From: Cydia pomonella
Taxonomy: Eukaryota > Arthropoda > Insecta > Lepidoptera > Tortricidae
DNA: 64,000 nucleotides
Reading direction: 5' to 3'
Assembly: GCF_033807575.1 (NCBI RefSeq)
Contig: NC_084711.1
Span: 13,330,001-13,394,000, forward strand
Shown here: positions 22,244-33,175 of the stretch, piece by piece
Layout of the letters: each line of letters begins with the position of its first letter
How positions within the stretch are numbered: the stretch's first letter is position 1
Made by a program: the position numbers and the translations under genes
The notes under the pieces: generated by a model
Seen by the model: the letters and a program-made list of their open reading frames with translations, nothing else
Databases searched by the model: none
What the model was told of the DNA's origin: nothing

Positions 22244-23000
22244 TTCTAGAGTTTCTACTACTTCCATCCAAATCCAAGCTTTCCTCTTTCGCAGATGCGC
22301 CTTCTGCCTTGCTCACACTTTGCCATCGGTTGTAAGATATAACACGTCGCGATCGGACGCTCCGGACGTCCAGCCTTATACAGAGCTTGGCCCTCGGCCT
22401 CGTCCACACTTCGCCATTGGTCAATTTCAAGCTCTGCTTTCATGCAGCTCGACCTTTGACCTCATTCGTAAGCGCCAATCGGATACTCCGCGCCTTCAGC
22501 CTTATGATAAGCTCACAGCCTTAAATTTTGCCTTTACACATTGTTTTCGAAAACGGCACGTATTTGCGTTCAATAAAGTTCTAAAGTTACCTGCAACGTC
22601 AAATAATGATGTCGACTTTAGTCAGTCCTCTCCGAGACCATAGGGATAATGCCGTCCTTGAAACTTCGGAGGTGATTTTAAAACTTTTAATTATACGCTA
22701 TTAAGTCCCGTTTCCGTAATAAATAATTTAGTTTTTAAGACACTTGGCCATTGTTTCTTATCAGAGCTTAGCCCTTACTTACTGAAGCTCGGCCTTTGCC
22801 CTCACATGAATAAACTTGTAAAAAAAAAACCGAAAACAAACAAAAGAAAAGATTAAAAAGCAAAAAATCCTGTGCGGAGCACGGCCAACGTCTTCGCTTA
22901 CACTTGGGCATTGGTTGGCTCGGCCTTGGGCCTCGCACGGATTCCCGCCACAGTCGAAAGTTTTGGGCCTCCGAGCTTCGGCTTTATATATTTTTATGGC
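22244..23000. repeat. Degenerate GC-richer repeat block ('ctcggccttcggcctcg' type)
   Basis: Short phrases recur with variation: gagcttggccctcggcctcg, cagctcgacctttgacctca, aagctcggcctttgccctca, ggctcggccttgggcctcgc and gggcctccgagcttcggctt, plus 'cacacttcgccattgg', 'cacactttgccatcgg' and 'cacttgggcattgg'. The spacing is irregular (tens to hundreds of bp). Frames on both strands here (22233-22643, 22779-23003) come from the composition and show no known domain. Confidence 0.55.
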
Positions 23001-23134
23001 CATACGGTCGGTGTATAAGTCATAATGTTACCTACAATAGGAATTATTTGGGGATTAGGAACCAAAACAGCCAGTAAAAGCAAGCACACAATGACATATA
23101 AGTAATTTCGGTCATTTCGTTTAGGCCAAATGAT

Positions 23135-23285
23135 AAAGGTAACATTCGGATGGCGACTTCAGCAGCATTACTGTAATGTTCCAACGTGACTGCTGCAGCA
23201 CTGTCAATTTCCGTGTTAAAATGGTGTGACGGATTGAAAATACTATTATCAGCAGTAATGCGGCCATGAACGTCACTCTATTTAC
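23135..23285. mobile_element. Shortened relative of the 18.2-kb MITE
   Basis: Left end aaaggtaacattcggatggc and right end gaacgtcactcta resemble the ends of the 18225-18626 element. The body has the same 'cagcattactgtaatg' flavour. It is diverged, and no intact TTAA pair is seen. Confidence 0.45.
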
Positions 23286-23464
23286 CAAGAAAATTCAAAA
23301 TAATCTTGATGACCCTAGGGAGAGGGGGCACCATGATCTAGAAATGCTTGGGGCATCAAAACATCTTAATCCGGCACTGTGTGACCATAATTGTAGAGTA
23401 TGAAATCTTTAATTAACAAAAAGTTAAAAATAAGAAATAAGGTATGGTGGTTTCGGGTACACTA

Positions 23465-24499
23465 CATAATTCCGAAATATTTTATGCCGAATTTTAGAAT
23501 ATACCCATCAAAATTCCGACTGTCATAATTACGAACGATGATAATCACGAAATAAAATATTTCCGAATAGCAAAAAAGACGATTTTTTTAAATTCCGAAC
23601 TCATAATTCCGATAGTGACAAACACCGAATTTAACATTTACGATTTTTGTAATCACGAATTCCAAATTGCCATTATTCCGAAATTTTGAGTTCCGATTTC
23701 ATGTGATTCCTATTTTAAATATCCCCATTTTTGTATCGAATCGTGCTCCGCATCTGCTCCGCAAGCACAAATGCTCTCCGCTTTGCTACGGCGGGCGAGG
23801 GCTGCCTTCGGCTTTTTACATACACTCTAGGGGTAGGACAGACAAGACCACGTGGATAGTAGGGTCCTCCGATTAGGATTTTGGTTAGTTAGACGTTAAG
23901 TCTTATTTTGAAAATCACGAATTTAATTATTCCGAGTTTATAAAAGATCTAGTTTCTGAATACCGAATTACTTTATTTCCGATCCGGTAGTGATTTTTCG
24001 GAATAGACAAATACCGAAAATATATTTTCGGATTCTAAATATTAATTTAATTTACTGACAATAACAATATACATAATGGATATATACAGATGATTACTAT
24101 AACTAGCTTATATCTAAAATAGGCCCTTAAGGCATTGTACCAAGGATGCTGGCGGCATTTCCTCGTTGTATCGCAATACTGATACGTTGTGCGAGGAAGC
24201 CGCCAGCTCTTCGGTCACCAGTTACGTCAACCAGACGTTTCGCGGTTTCTCCAAAAAACTTGTGCGCGCTGGGACCCCATGGACCTAGAGTTTCAATGAT
24301 TTTTCGGATTTTATTTAAATCGGAACTTTAGGTTTTCGTTCATATGACAATCGGATTCTAAGTGTTCGGAAATAGCACAGTCGTAATTTTCTTCTTTCGT
24401 GGTTTTCAAAGTCGTAATTTCAATATTTCGAACATATAAAAAATCGGGATTATGAAAATCGAAATTATGAAAGTCGGAAAAACATATTTCGGAATGTTT
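23465..24499. repeat. 'ttccga' motif-rich AT block, split by a LINE fragment
   Basis: From 23465 to about 23990 the hexamer ttccga (aattccgaaat, aaattccgact, atttccgaat, aattccgaact and others) occurs about every 20-60 bp. From about 24000 to 24499 the reverse form tcgga(a) dominates. A LINE C-terminal fragment (24050-24310) and a GC-rich patch (23735-23880) sit inside. It behaves as a degenerate, partly inverted interspersed repeat. The frames at 23667-23876 and 24311-24553 are not credible genes. Confidence 0.55.
24050..24310 (-). pseudogene. LINE C-terminus plus 3' UTR (minus strand)
   Basis: On the minus strand the translation gives KIIETLGPWGPSAHKFFGET followed by AKRLVDVTGDRRAGGFLAQR and ISIAIQRGNAASILGTMP, then a stop (complement of 24127-24129). 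This is the same kind of LINE polyprotein tail as at 9.6 kb but a closer relative of the copy at 39.1 kb. The 3' UTR (tatatccattatgtatattg on the minus strand) is shared with 39258-39310 and with the fragment at 37055-37105. The 5' part is absent. Confidence 0.8.
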
Positions 24500-24553
24500 G
24501 GATGTTCCCGGTGGTGTACGATCCATTAACATTAACTTTCGTATCGTCCACAA

Positions 24554-26595
24554 GAAAGAAATCAGTTATACCGGACGTTTTTGACCCCCATAAGGCCTAA
24601 CATACCCGTACACTGTAAAGATGTCTCGGTTACTCGTACTCTTAGGCCTAAGGACCAAAGATTCGTTCGAAACAGATTAAGATTCGCTGAAACCTATTAC
24701 TGCTTATGGCGTAGCTTGTATTAAATATAAGTTTTTTAATTGTCCACTATTCCGCTCATACGTGTGTATAAGATTTTCAACCGACATCAAGAAGGCTCCA
24801 CAGGAAGTACGAGCAAATAAATCTTGGCGGTTAATTTCCGAGTCGGCTATAGTAACTTGACTGCTGCTGCGGTGTTTTGACAGCAAACTGCAGTTACTGC
24901 TTGTTTAGGCTGATCTCTACTAATTAGGTTGGTCCCTTAAGGGTCAAACAACTGAGATTCCAAAATACATTTTACTTAATGTTTATTCAAACCCATCTCA
25001 AAACTGTACTATTTAATAGTTTGCATATTTTGTAAGTCTTTCCCTTCACGAAACGGTGTTCCGGACCTGTGAGACGCGTGCGCGGAGCCGAAACCAACAT
25101 GTGGAGCCCCTTTTGACACTTTAATGAAATGTAAGGGGTACATCGAGCGGATGTTGCCCTTGCTCGTGTCATGGGACGCACGCAGAGGCAGCGCCCGCCA
25201 GGGTGTAAGTACTATTGAGAGTTGATGTAATCTAAAATTAATTGTGCTATTGGGTAAAAGCGATGGACTAAATACTAGGGTATGGAATAAAAAACTTTAT
25301 ATCCGGCAGGCAGACAGTGCCTGGCCCCCACAAGAAAGCCACCCACAAAAAGCGACATCTAGGATGGCTCAAGGGCAACACTGGTGTGAGCGAAAGGGGT
25401 GTAGAGGTGGATAATATAAGGTGTGTATAATAATTCAATAACCGGTTAAACTGACCGGACCATTTTTTATGCACGTGCGGTTTTACTTAACAATAGTCAA
25501 AGGAATAGCCGCTCGGGGCCAGCTACAAATCTAACAACTATAAGCTGCTTTCTACCCATGGGCAGTGGCTGTTAACATTATTTATTATTAACCGTCGGCT
25601 AAGACAAATACCTAACTACAAGCTTCATAAAATACCTCCGTACACAACGTAAATGACTGTATGAAATGAAGGTCTTCATAGCCAAGCCTGCTATTCCATA
25701 TACATGCTCGCATTAGAAACTTGCTCGGAGTTTAATTAAAATATGTACAATAAGAAAACTCATAAATTAGGCAGTGTTGTGGCTGACTAAATCCACAGGG
25801 CGCTTCATGCACCCTTATGTCCCTTATCCTGAAATGGGTTAGCATCGCAGCCACAATCTGAACCCACGCACCCACTTGAATCTGAATTTAAATAATCGTA
25901 AACGTTATGCGAATACGTGTGATGGCATGGTTATGGGCATTACGACGAATATCACTTTTTGCTAATGATAATCATTTTATTGCGGACCAGACACAATCAG
26001 TAGAATATTCCTTTTAATTCAATTAATTAATATTGATAAAGTATTCATTGGAATATGAAAATTAGAACTGACCGAAGAAATGATATAATTACTAACGTAA
26101 TTCTTTCTGACTTTCTTTCTAAGTACGTGTATAGTCTAAGTACGTAAGTAAGCAGTGTAAGTACGTGTAAACTGACAGATTTGCAGGAATCCTATGGTCT
26201 CAGTATTATTCCTTAAAAGATTATGAACTTACGTATTCGCCTAATCCAAAGAAATTGCACCCTGCGGTAAACATAATTTATAAAATTTCCTCATTTGCGT
26301 AACAGTGTACTAAGAGTATCATCTTTTGCTTACGCTGCCTTTTCATTTATATTGCGTAAAGGGATTTAATTATTTAGACCTTATGTGTTGTGGAACTAAA
26401 CTCTCATTTACAAACTTTACAAATATAGGTGTTACGCGATAAAGCGCTGAATAAGGTATAAACATTGTTGTTCGATAGGCTATATGTTAGGTATTACCAA
26501 GAATTTTTCCAGATATTATTACAATATACAACATGAAATACTAGCGGCTCCGCAGACAAAATTTCAAAAAAACTGATTCGTCAAAAAATTAAGGT
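24554..26595. other. No recognisable gene
   Basis: About 2 kb. A GC-richer segment at 25050-25205 and another at 25300-25410 may be old coding or LINE sequence, but I could not match either to a protein. Minus frames at 24987-25181 and 25268-25474 run through them without a known motif. Confidence 0.4.
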
Positions 26596-26599
26596 GACG

Positions 26600-26910
26600 T
26601 AGGTTCAGAGAGTGAATTTTGAAAAAAATAATCAGCAATTTTGAGGATTTTCTATGGGTTCTTCAGGGATTTGTATTCTGATTTGTTGCCTTTTACTCGA
26701 TATAAAAAAATCACGACCATAGCAAATACAAAAAATATAACAATTGCTTCTAAAAATACGCAAAATTTATTTGTGAGGGAGCTCGGCGATTACTATTTTC
26801 TCTTTTTAAACTTAATTCTAAACTATGATAACCGCGGTCCCAAGCACGCACATCCATCTTGCTCATGCACGCGCTTGCGCTCAGTGGGAGTGAGAAAAGA
26901 ACGCTAACCT
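26600..26910 (+). repeat. Dispersed repeat, pair of 52995-53375
   Basis: Shared blocks in the same order and orientation with 53 kb: 'ctcgatataaaaaaatcacg', 'aattgcttctaaaa', 'agggagctcggcgatt', 'gataaccgcg' and 'cagtgggagtgagaaaagaa'. A reversed piece of its GC-rich end (gatggatgtgcgtgctgcgg) occurs near 37013. The 88-codon frame 26641-26907 lies inside and is not conserved as a frame. Confidence 0.5.
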
Positions 26911-27600
26911 ACGAGCTACGGAGCCTAAACGCCCAATCATTCCACTTGTTTAGATTCGGGCATCTTTCTCTTTTACTCCAATGAAGGACAGAGAAAGATG
27001 CCCGCCATTTGCGAACTTTGATTTTCTTAGTTAAAATATCAGATATTGTTTTGATACATGATCCTACAAATGCACATTCGAGGATTGCCATGTATGAATA
27101 TGCTTTATTGTACTTAAAAATTAAACACGAGAAACATACTTAGACTTAATCAAATACAATAAATGTGCACTTCTCCTCATAAAGTATATCTTCCAGGTAA
27201 ACTTTGAGGACGAGATGAAACGAAGTAACGATGAGCAACAAACGAAAACATAAATGTTTATTTTATTACTTATTGTTTAACTTATAACAAACTAAATATT
27301 TAAATGAATAATAGTTCCAAAATTGAAATGCATCGTCTTATAGACTCAGATACAGGTCAGCCACAGGCTTCACATAACAATCACAAATCCACAACAGGCT
27401 TTAACAATTTTAATCTTTAAACAAACTTGAACGTCCCTAATCGCAATGTTCTCATTGCACAGGCACGTACTGTGAAATCGCGGGATTGGCATTGCTTTAT
27501 GTAGGAAAACAACGGCATAATAATCCACAAACAAAAGACATTAAAAAAGTACTTAAGATATAAGTACGTATATATGAACTATACACAAAAAAATACATAA
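26911..27600. other. No gene; one inverted pair
   Basis: An inverted pair cgggcatctttctc (26957) and gagaaagatgcccg (26990) forms a hairpin. Otherwise this is unrecognised AT-rich DNA. Confidence 0.4.
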
Positions 27601-28030
27601 ATACTAAGGTTTTATGATACAGTTTTTTTTTCACCACACCAACTTGTAAAGACTCTCTTGATCTTTCAAAATCTGATGAGAAAGTTGCATTTTATCCACA
27701 AAAATGGCAAAGTAATTCGATGCAATGACTTGCTTACTTATGATGCATAACTTTTAAATGATAAATATTTAAAAACGTTCAACTGGATTTGTACTTAGTA
27801 TTTTTCCTCGCTTGGTGTGGTGAATTTTTTTTTATTTCAGTCAGTGGCAAAATTTGTTTAACCCTCGCAACGCTCAAGATTCCACTTTTCGAATCAATTC
27901 AATTTTGGCTTCTTTCTTTCTTATTCGGGTAGGTATCAATATTCAATGTTAGCCAAATGGCACGCGCGGTTAAACAACTACTTTATCCGCTTCTAAGACA
28001 AATATGCGCCGGCGAGAAACAAATGGCATA
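27601..28030 (+). repeat. Dispersed repeat with 'ccctcgcaacgctcaagatt'
   Basis: The segment 27795-28012 shares ordered blocks with 60440-60665: 'ttagtatttttcctcgc', 'tgtggtgaa', 'ccctcgcaacgctcaagatt', 'cgggtatcaatat' and 'gttaaacaac'. The upstream part (27630-27760) has the 'caccacaccaacttgtaaag' region that I associate with the same lepidopteran family. Confidence 0.55.
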
Positions 28031-28084
28031 GGATTTAATATATATATATATTATTATTTTTATTCTATTTTTCATTAAATGTAA

Positions 28085-30040
28085 GTCAATGACGAGCACG
28101 CCCCAGTCCGCTCGATTAAGGTGAAGCATCTTCCTGCTCCTTCACTTACTGAGGAAATCCGGGCGCTATTGGAGAAAAAGAACTCTGCCAAATCTAGGTA
28201 CAGAACCGACAACGTCTGATGCTAACAAAGCTCGCTACCTCGCCCTACGTAACCGCTGTAGCACCATCTGTCGCGATGCTCAGCGACGCCATATTCACCA
28301 GTTTGTTGAAAATGGTGACCCGGCGAAAGTATGGAAATTTCTTAAGTCACTAGGAGTTGGAAAGTCTCAACAAAACTGTCCTAAAGACAAACTTAAAACT
28401 TCAGTCAGCTTAACAAGCATTTCTCTACTTCTGCTGAATTTAGTGGCCCTAATAAAGTTAAGACTCTTGACTACCTCTCTTCTCTTCCAACTCCTGACTC
28501 GTCTCCCTTTTGTCTTGTTCCTTTTACCAACAGTGATATTAAGAAGAGCGTACTGTCCATAGCGTCTAATGCCGTTGGGGTCGATTGTATTAGCCGTAAA
28601 ATGATCCTTCCTCTCCTTGACCTACTCACCCCCGTCATTTCCGTCATTCTTAATAATTCAATTTCAACTAGCTCCATTCCTTCAGTTTGGAAGGACGCCT
28701 GCATCTTTCCGATCCCTAAAACATCTAAACCTTCTTCATTTTCAGATTATTATCCCATCTCAATTCTCCCTTTCCTGTCCAAAGTTCTTGAGCGTCTCGT
28801 TCATCAACAGCTTACATTACCCCAAATACACATAAATTTTCCACTAAATTATCCTTAACACAAATAATATTTTAAATCCCTTCCAGTCTGTCTTCCGTCC
28901 TGGGCATAGTACGGCTACTGCACTCGTGAAGATCACTAACGACATCCGGGCGGGGATGAATGATCAAAAATTGACGGTATTAACGCTGCTAGAGTTTAGT
29001 AATGCATTTAATACCGTTGATTTTGATATTCTCTTTGGAACACTACGCTCTCTCAATATATCTCCTGCGGTAGTCGAATGGTTTCGTAGCTACTTGATTG
29101 GTCGTTGGCAACGCATAAAGGTGGATGATTCCCTTTCTCCTTTGTTGTTCTCCATATTCATTAATTCAATTACTTCTAACCTTACTTCACATTATGCCGA
29201 TGATCTTCAGATTTACTCGCAGGGCGTCACTGGTGAATAGCGACTTAGAGGAAATCTTGAAATGGAGTCGCAGTATTGGCCTAAAAGTTAATCCGTCAAA
29301 GACACAGACTATTATAATAGGTAGCCCAAAACTGCTTCCCAGAATCGACAAAACTCTCAACTATTTACTTTAATGGTGTTTTGATTCCCTACTCGCAGTA
29401 AGTAAAAAACCTTGGCATCATTATGGACAGTACCTTATCGTGGGGACCTCAGGTGGCCGAAGTCAGCAGGAAGATGTTCGTGGCAGTTAGCTCACTCAGG
29501 AGATTACGGAACTTCCTTCCCATTCCTACCAAAATTGCTCTCGCACAAACTCTTGTCCTCCCTATTCTGGATTACGCTGACGTTGCTTATCTCGATCGCA
29601 CTGAGGAGCAACTTAATAAGCTTGAGCGTATCCAAAATGTTTGCATGCGGTTTATATTTGGGTTACGCAAATATGACTATATCTCTCACTTCCGTTCGCA
29701 GCTCAAGTGGCTCCCTATTCGCTTACATCGTAACTCTCACGTTTTGTCCCTTCTGTATTCCATTCTTTTTAACCCCGCAACTCCTAGGTCCTCCGTTTTG
29801 CTAGGTGCTCCCAGAACTTGCTTCTTTCTGTATAGTCCTCATCGTTTTCGATGACGGCGACCCCAAATAAACACATTATGGACGTTGTCTAGCGTGAGCC
29901 CTAATGTGGCTGGCCAGGCCGAACTTGCTCTTAAATACTCTATTGCACGCGTGACAATAAAGTTGGCCAGCTGCGTTGAACGTGTACACGTAGGAGGGCT
30001 TAGGTCTCTCTTTTCTTTCTGTACCATCATCCTCAACTAC
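28085..30040 (+). pseudogene. Decayed CR1/Jockey-like LINE reverse transcriptase
   Basis: A 5'-truncated non-LTR retrotransposon ORF, starting in the linker after the endonuclease (DEHAPVRSIKVKHLPAP, SLTEEIRALLEKKNSAKSRY, with a stop near 28218). The reverse transcriptase follows in several frames: a fingers region (VISVILNNSISTSSIPSVWK at 28631-28690), palm motif A (LLEFSNAFNTVDFDIL near 29000, where the first catalytic Asp appears to be Glu), then YADDLQIY at about 29193. The stretch that should hold the GVPQGS-type motif between them is deleted: VDDSLS runs straight into PLLFSIFINS. The thumb and C-terminal part is best preserved in 29423-29854 (SRKMFVAVSSLRRLRNFLP, LDYADVAYLD). Multiple frameshifts and stops make it inactive. 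Confidence 0.85.
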
Positions 30041-30540
30041 ATTTTATAATAATTCTGTCACGTTTCAAGCTGTCCGACTATGGAATTCTCTGCCTATAGA
30101 CTTAAGCTTAATATACGCGCTTAATATCCTAATTCTTTCAAGAGACTCATTAAACTTCACTTTTTATCTGCTCCGAATACTTTTATCTACTTCCTTTTCC
30201 CAAAGTAAATGCCAGCTATAAGTATGGAATTATGTATTTGAATATATGTATGTATATGTATTTATATATCTTTTTATTTATATATGTATATGATATATTG
30301 TTTTGTTTTGTTTATTCTGTGCTAGACTTGTTTTATTGCATCTGGAACACCTACTGACATGACATAAATTTATTTAATTCCGCTACCTAAAGGCTGTCTG
30401 GAAGAGATCGATTTTTAGCGATAAGACCGCCTGTTATTTACCTCTTCCTAATATGTTTTATTATTTGTATTGTATCTATATTGAGCTGTGTCGCACTTCT
30501 GTAAAGAGTATTTGTATTTGTATTGTATTGTCAATGCTGC
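30041..30540 (+). mobile_element. 3' UTR and tail of the 28-kb LINE
   Basis: After a last coding trace near 30060-30110, the 3' UTR contains 'ggctgtctggaagagatcga', then 'agcgataagaccgcctgtt', and ends in a pyrimidine/AT-rich 'tttgtatttgtattgtattg' tail. A second copy of this 3' end is at 55425-55560. In between is AT-rich sequence with tatgtatatg runs (30235-30290). Confidence 0.7.
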
Positions 30541-30550
30541 ATATAGCGTT

Positions 30551-31023
30551 GTTGTATTATTATTATTGGGATGTTGCGGGCCTTTGAGTGCCACGTCGAC
30601 CAAGCAGTGATCTATTGTGACAGCCCTTTAAAGTTCATTACTAATGCCCGTGAAATCCAGGAAGTTCCAGATTCTTTGGGCCGCAATGTTCTGTACCTCA
30701 TAGGGCAACCCTATGTAGCAACCGTCGGCAATACGTGCCGCCCTAAGTAGGTACTTCTTTTTGACATTAGTGGTCCATAGGAACAGAGAATGTGCATTGC
30801 AGTCTCCTCGGACTCTTGGCAGAACCTGCATGTCGCGTCTTGTTTCTTTCCAGTTTCAAACATGTGTTTGTTCAACTTACAGTGTCCAGTCAATATTCTA
30901 GTCACCGCGCAGGTTTTGTGTCTTTTGAGCCCTAAAAGCTCCTTAGCAGTGTTGAACCCTTTGATTAGAGCTTTCGATTGTTCTTGTCCTTTGACGAACT
31001 TCTCTAGCGTTGTTGTAACATGG
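30551..31023 (-). pseudogene. LINE C-terminal fragment (RNase H-side region), minus strand
   Basis: The minus-strand translation gives KGQEQSKALIKGFNTAKELL, then HKTCAVTRILTGHCKLNKHM and the Cys/His block CRFCQESEETAMHILCSYGP. This is typical of the region after the RNase H domain in R1/Jockey/LOA-type LINEs. A frameshift separates it from the last part (GLPYEVQNIAAQRIWNFLDF). A 3' UTR follows, ending in an (AAT)n-type tail at 30551-30568. The 5' end is missing. It lies tail to tail with the plus-strand LINE that ends at about 30540. Confidence 0.8.
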
Positions 31024-31099
31024 GCATTCTATTAAACTCAAGCATACAATTAGAAACTATGACATTTCAACATCATTTCAAACATCGATAGTCTGACAT

Positions 31100-31196
31100 A
31101 GTAACAACGGTGTCTTTGCCAAATAACTTAATTTAAGCTCCGAATTACACCCTTGAAATTAACGGAGTTTAAAGAAAAAACACGGTGTATAATATG
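31100..31196. repeat. 'acaccgtgttttt / ttaatttcaagggtg' dispersed repeat
   Basis: Blocks ttaatttaagctccgaatta, cacccttgaaattaacg and aaacacggtgtataata occur in inverse orientation at 54180-54290. This is a short non-coding repeat. Confidence 0.55.
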
Positions 31197-31362
31197 TAGT
31201 TATAATTATTTTATTATTCAGGTAATTACAAAAATAGTTATCATATAACATAAGTAACTAAACTGAGCTATATAACTTAAAACCTAAATCTAAAAGTTAT
31301 ACATAAAATATTTTTTTTGTAAGTACTAACACCACCACCACCAAACTAACTGTTTCTATTTA

Positions 31363-31460
31363 GCCCTATGGTTGACTGGCATACAATGCCTTAAGGCGTT
31401 AAGTCCGCCATTTGTACTCTTTTTTTGTCATATATTGTGTAATAAATTTTTTATTAATTA
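31363..31460 (+). mobile_element. LINE 3' tail fragment
   Basis: agccctatggttgactggca, 'aatgccttaaggcgttaagt' and 'ccgccatttgtac' are the sense version of the tails at 8971-9056 and 42660-42770. Only the last 100 bp or so are present. Confidence 0.6.
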
Positions 31461-32558
31461 ATTGATATCATTAAACTAGGTCGATTTGTGTAAAATAGTC
31501 ATATAATGATTACTTTATTTTATTTATTATGTCAAATTATAGCTTAGTCACTGAGATAAACCGTGAACGGACGGATAGTCAAACAGAATTGGGTTCCCAG
31601 TTGAATAGAAACCTTAAAAATGGGTTCCAGCGCGTAGTTCAGTAAAGGGCAGCTATTACGAAGTGTAGCCGTGTGTGTGATGTGGCTTGACAAGAAAATA
31701 AATGAATCGAATAGTGAGCCGTCCTTCCCCGCTTCCGAAACAGACCATCGAATGTTTTCATTACTACTACAGCCTCGGCCGATCCCTTGTATATTACCAA
31801 ATACTTACCTATCCTTTTCTTATCACACTTGCTCAAAATGTTATTTTATCTACACACATATCATAAACCCTCTATGATGCCTTCAAAATCCGTAAATACG
31901 AGATAAATTGTTTGGTTACAAAAAATTTCTTATCTGTGATGATGTTGTAATTGCTTCATAACTACATCAAAATCGATTTGGTTATGACTTCAAATTTGGA
32001 ACATCTATGAAAAAAAAGCAATTCCATTTGACCTCTATTCTAATATCAGTTGAGATGCCTTTTTGTTCGAAATGAAATGTCAATTGCATACAATTTTGAC
32101 ATATCTCGCATGTTAGTTTCTATCGAATGATACGGAAATAGGCCCCCACCTCTAGTTTGTCTCTGAATTAAAATAAAAAACAACGAATGCGTATGCGTGA
32201 ATTTTTTTTTCATTTGTCGCCATTTGACGTACAGTTTATCTTTTAATTAGTTTTAAGTATAAAATAAGTAACTATAATAGCAAAATTTTCGTGTAAAATG
32301 AGCAATAAAAATATTTCGGTGACGCCACCACATATCCGCGAGTTCCGCCAAGAGAGCAACGATGCCCTGTAATTTGGGTTAGTGAATATATCATAGAAAA
32401 TGTATAATATGTGTGTAGATAAAATAGTATATGTAACTGTACATAATTAGGCATTAAAACACTCGTGTGATCCTATTAAGAAACACATCTTTCCTTTCTT
32501 AAACCCACACTCGAGTATTTTAATGCCTTTTATTATGTAGCAGTCACATAAACTACTA
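31461..32558. other. No recognisable gene
   Basis: Frames at 31639-31877 on both strands and at 32272-32454 have no recognisable motif. An inverted pair around 'aggcattaaaacactcg' / 'cgagtattttaatgcc' (32450-32527) forms an imperfect hairpin of about 75 bp. Confidence 0.4.
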
Positions 32559-32665
32559 TTATACAATCGTGATATAATATACAGCTTTTCAGTCGAGTGC
32601 TGTGGTTAGGCAACGAAGCTTGCTGAGTTGCCTAAGTGATTTACGAGATTGAAAAGCTTGATTAA
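32559..32665. mobile_element. Hairpin MITE, 'tatacaatcgtgatata' family
   Basis: The left arm tatacaatcgtgatataata with 'agcttttcagtcgag' and the right arm 'gattgaaaagctt' are inverted, with a core 'ggttaggcaacgaag'. A second copy at 59234-59351 has both arms complete and the core in reverse orientation. The outer part of the right arm is lost here. Confidence 0.7.
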
Positions 32666-32984
32666 TAAAATATTTTTTTTACTATAAAACCTAAATAAGT
32701 AATGAAAATTCGTAAGTATCTAAGTAGGCAAAAAGACATAACCGTGCGAGCCACCGTTTGTGATTGGTTATTTTTTTTTTATAGTTGACTACAGCGTATC
32801 GAAAGAAATTGTATAGTTGAGTTGGGAACCCATATATGAAAAGCACGCAATTATAGTTTGGTATACGAAATCTTAATTCAACCATTACAGTCGACGAGTC
32901 GAAAAAAGATCTTATTTCATACAAGTTATCTGAAGGAAAATACCTATATTGTTCAAGCGGAAGTTATGGATTGTGAAAAAAGCT

Positions 32985-33175
32985 ATGCTCGGCAGTGGGC
33001 GACTGGAGGCTACCACTAGCTTTTCGGTAAAGGAAAACATCGTGAGGGAACCTGCATACATCTGCGAAGAAATTCAATGGTGTATGTGAAGTCCCCAATC
33101 CGTATTGGGCTAGCGTGGGGACTATAGCCCAAGCTGTGCTCAGCAGTGGGACGTATATAGGCTGTTTTTTTATTA
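32985..33175 (+). mobile_element. LINE/SINE 3' end, 'gcagtgggacgtatataggc' family
   Basis: Blocks ggaggctaccactagctttt, 'agaaattcaatggtgtatgt', 'gggctagcgtggggactata' and 'agcagtgggacgtatatagg', ending in a T-run, match a very common lepidopteran retroposon 3' end. 5'-truncated, with no coding sequence in this part. Confidence 0.65.

Noticed and set aside
22233..22643. Overlapping frames on both strands in GC-richer DNA
   Set aside because: Explained by the repeated 'ctcggcct' phrases. Neither strand shows a known domain.
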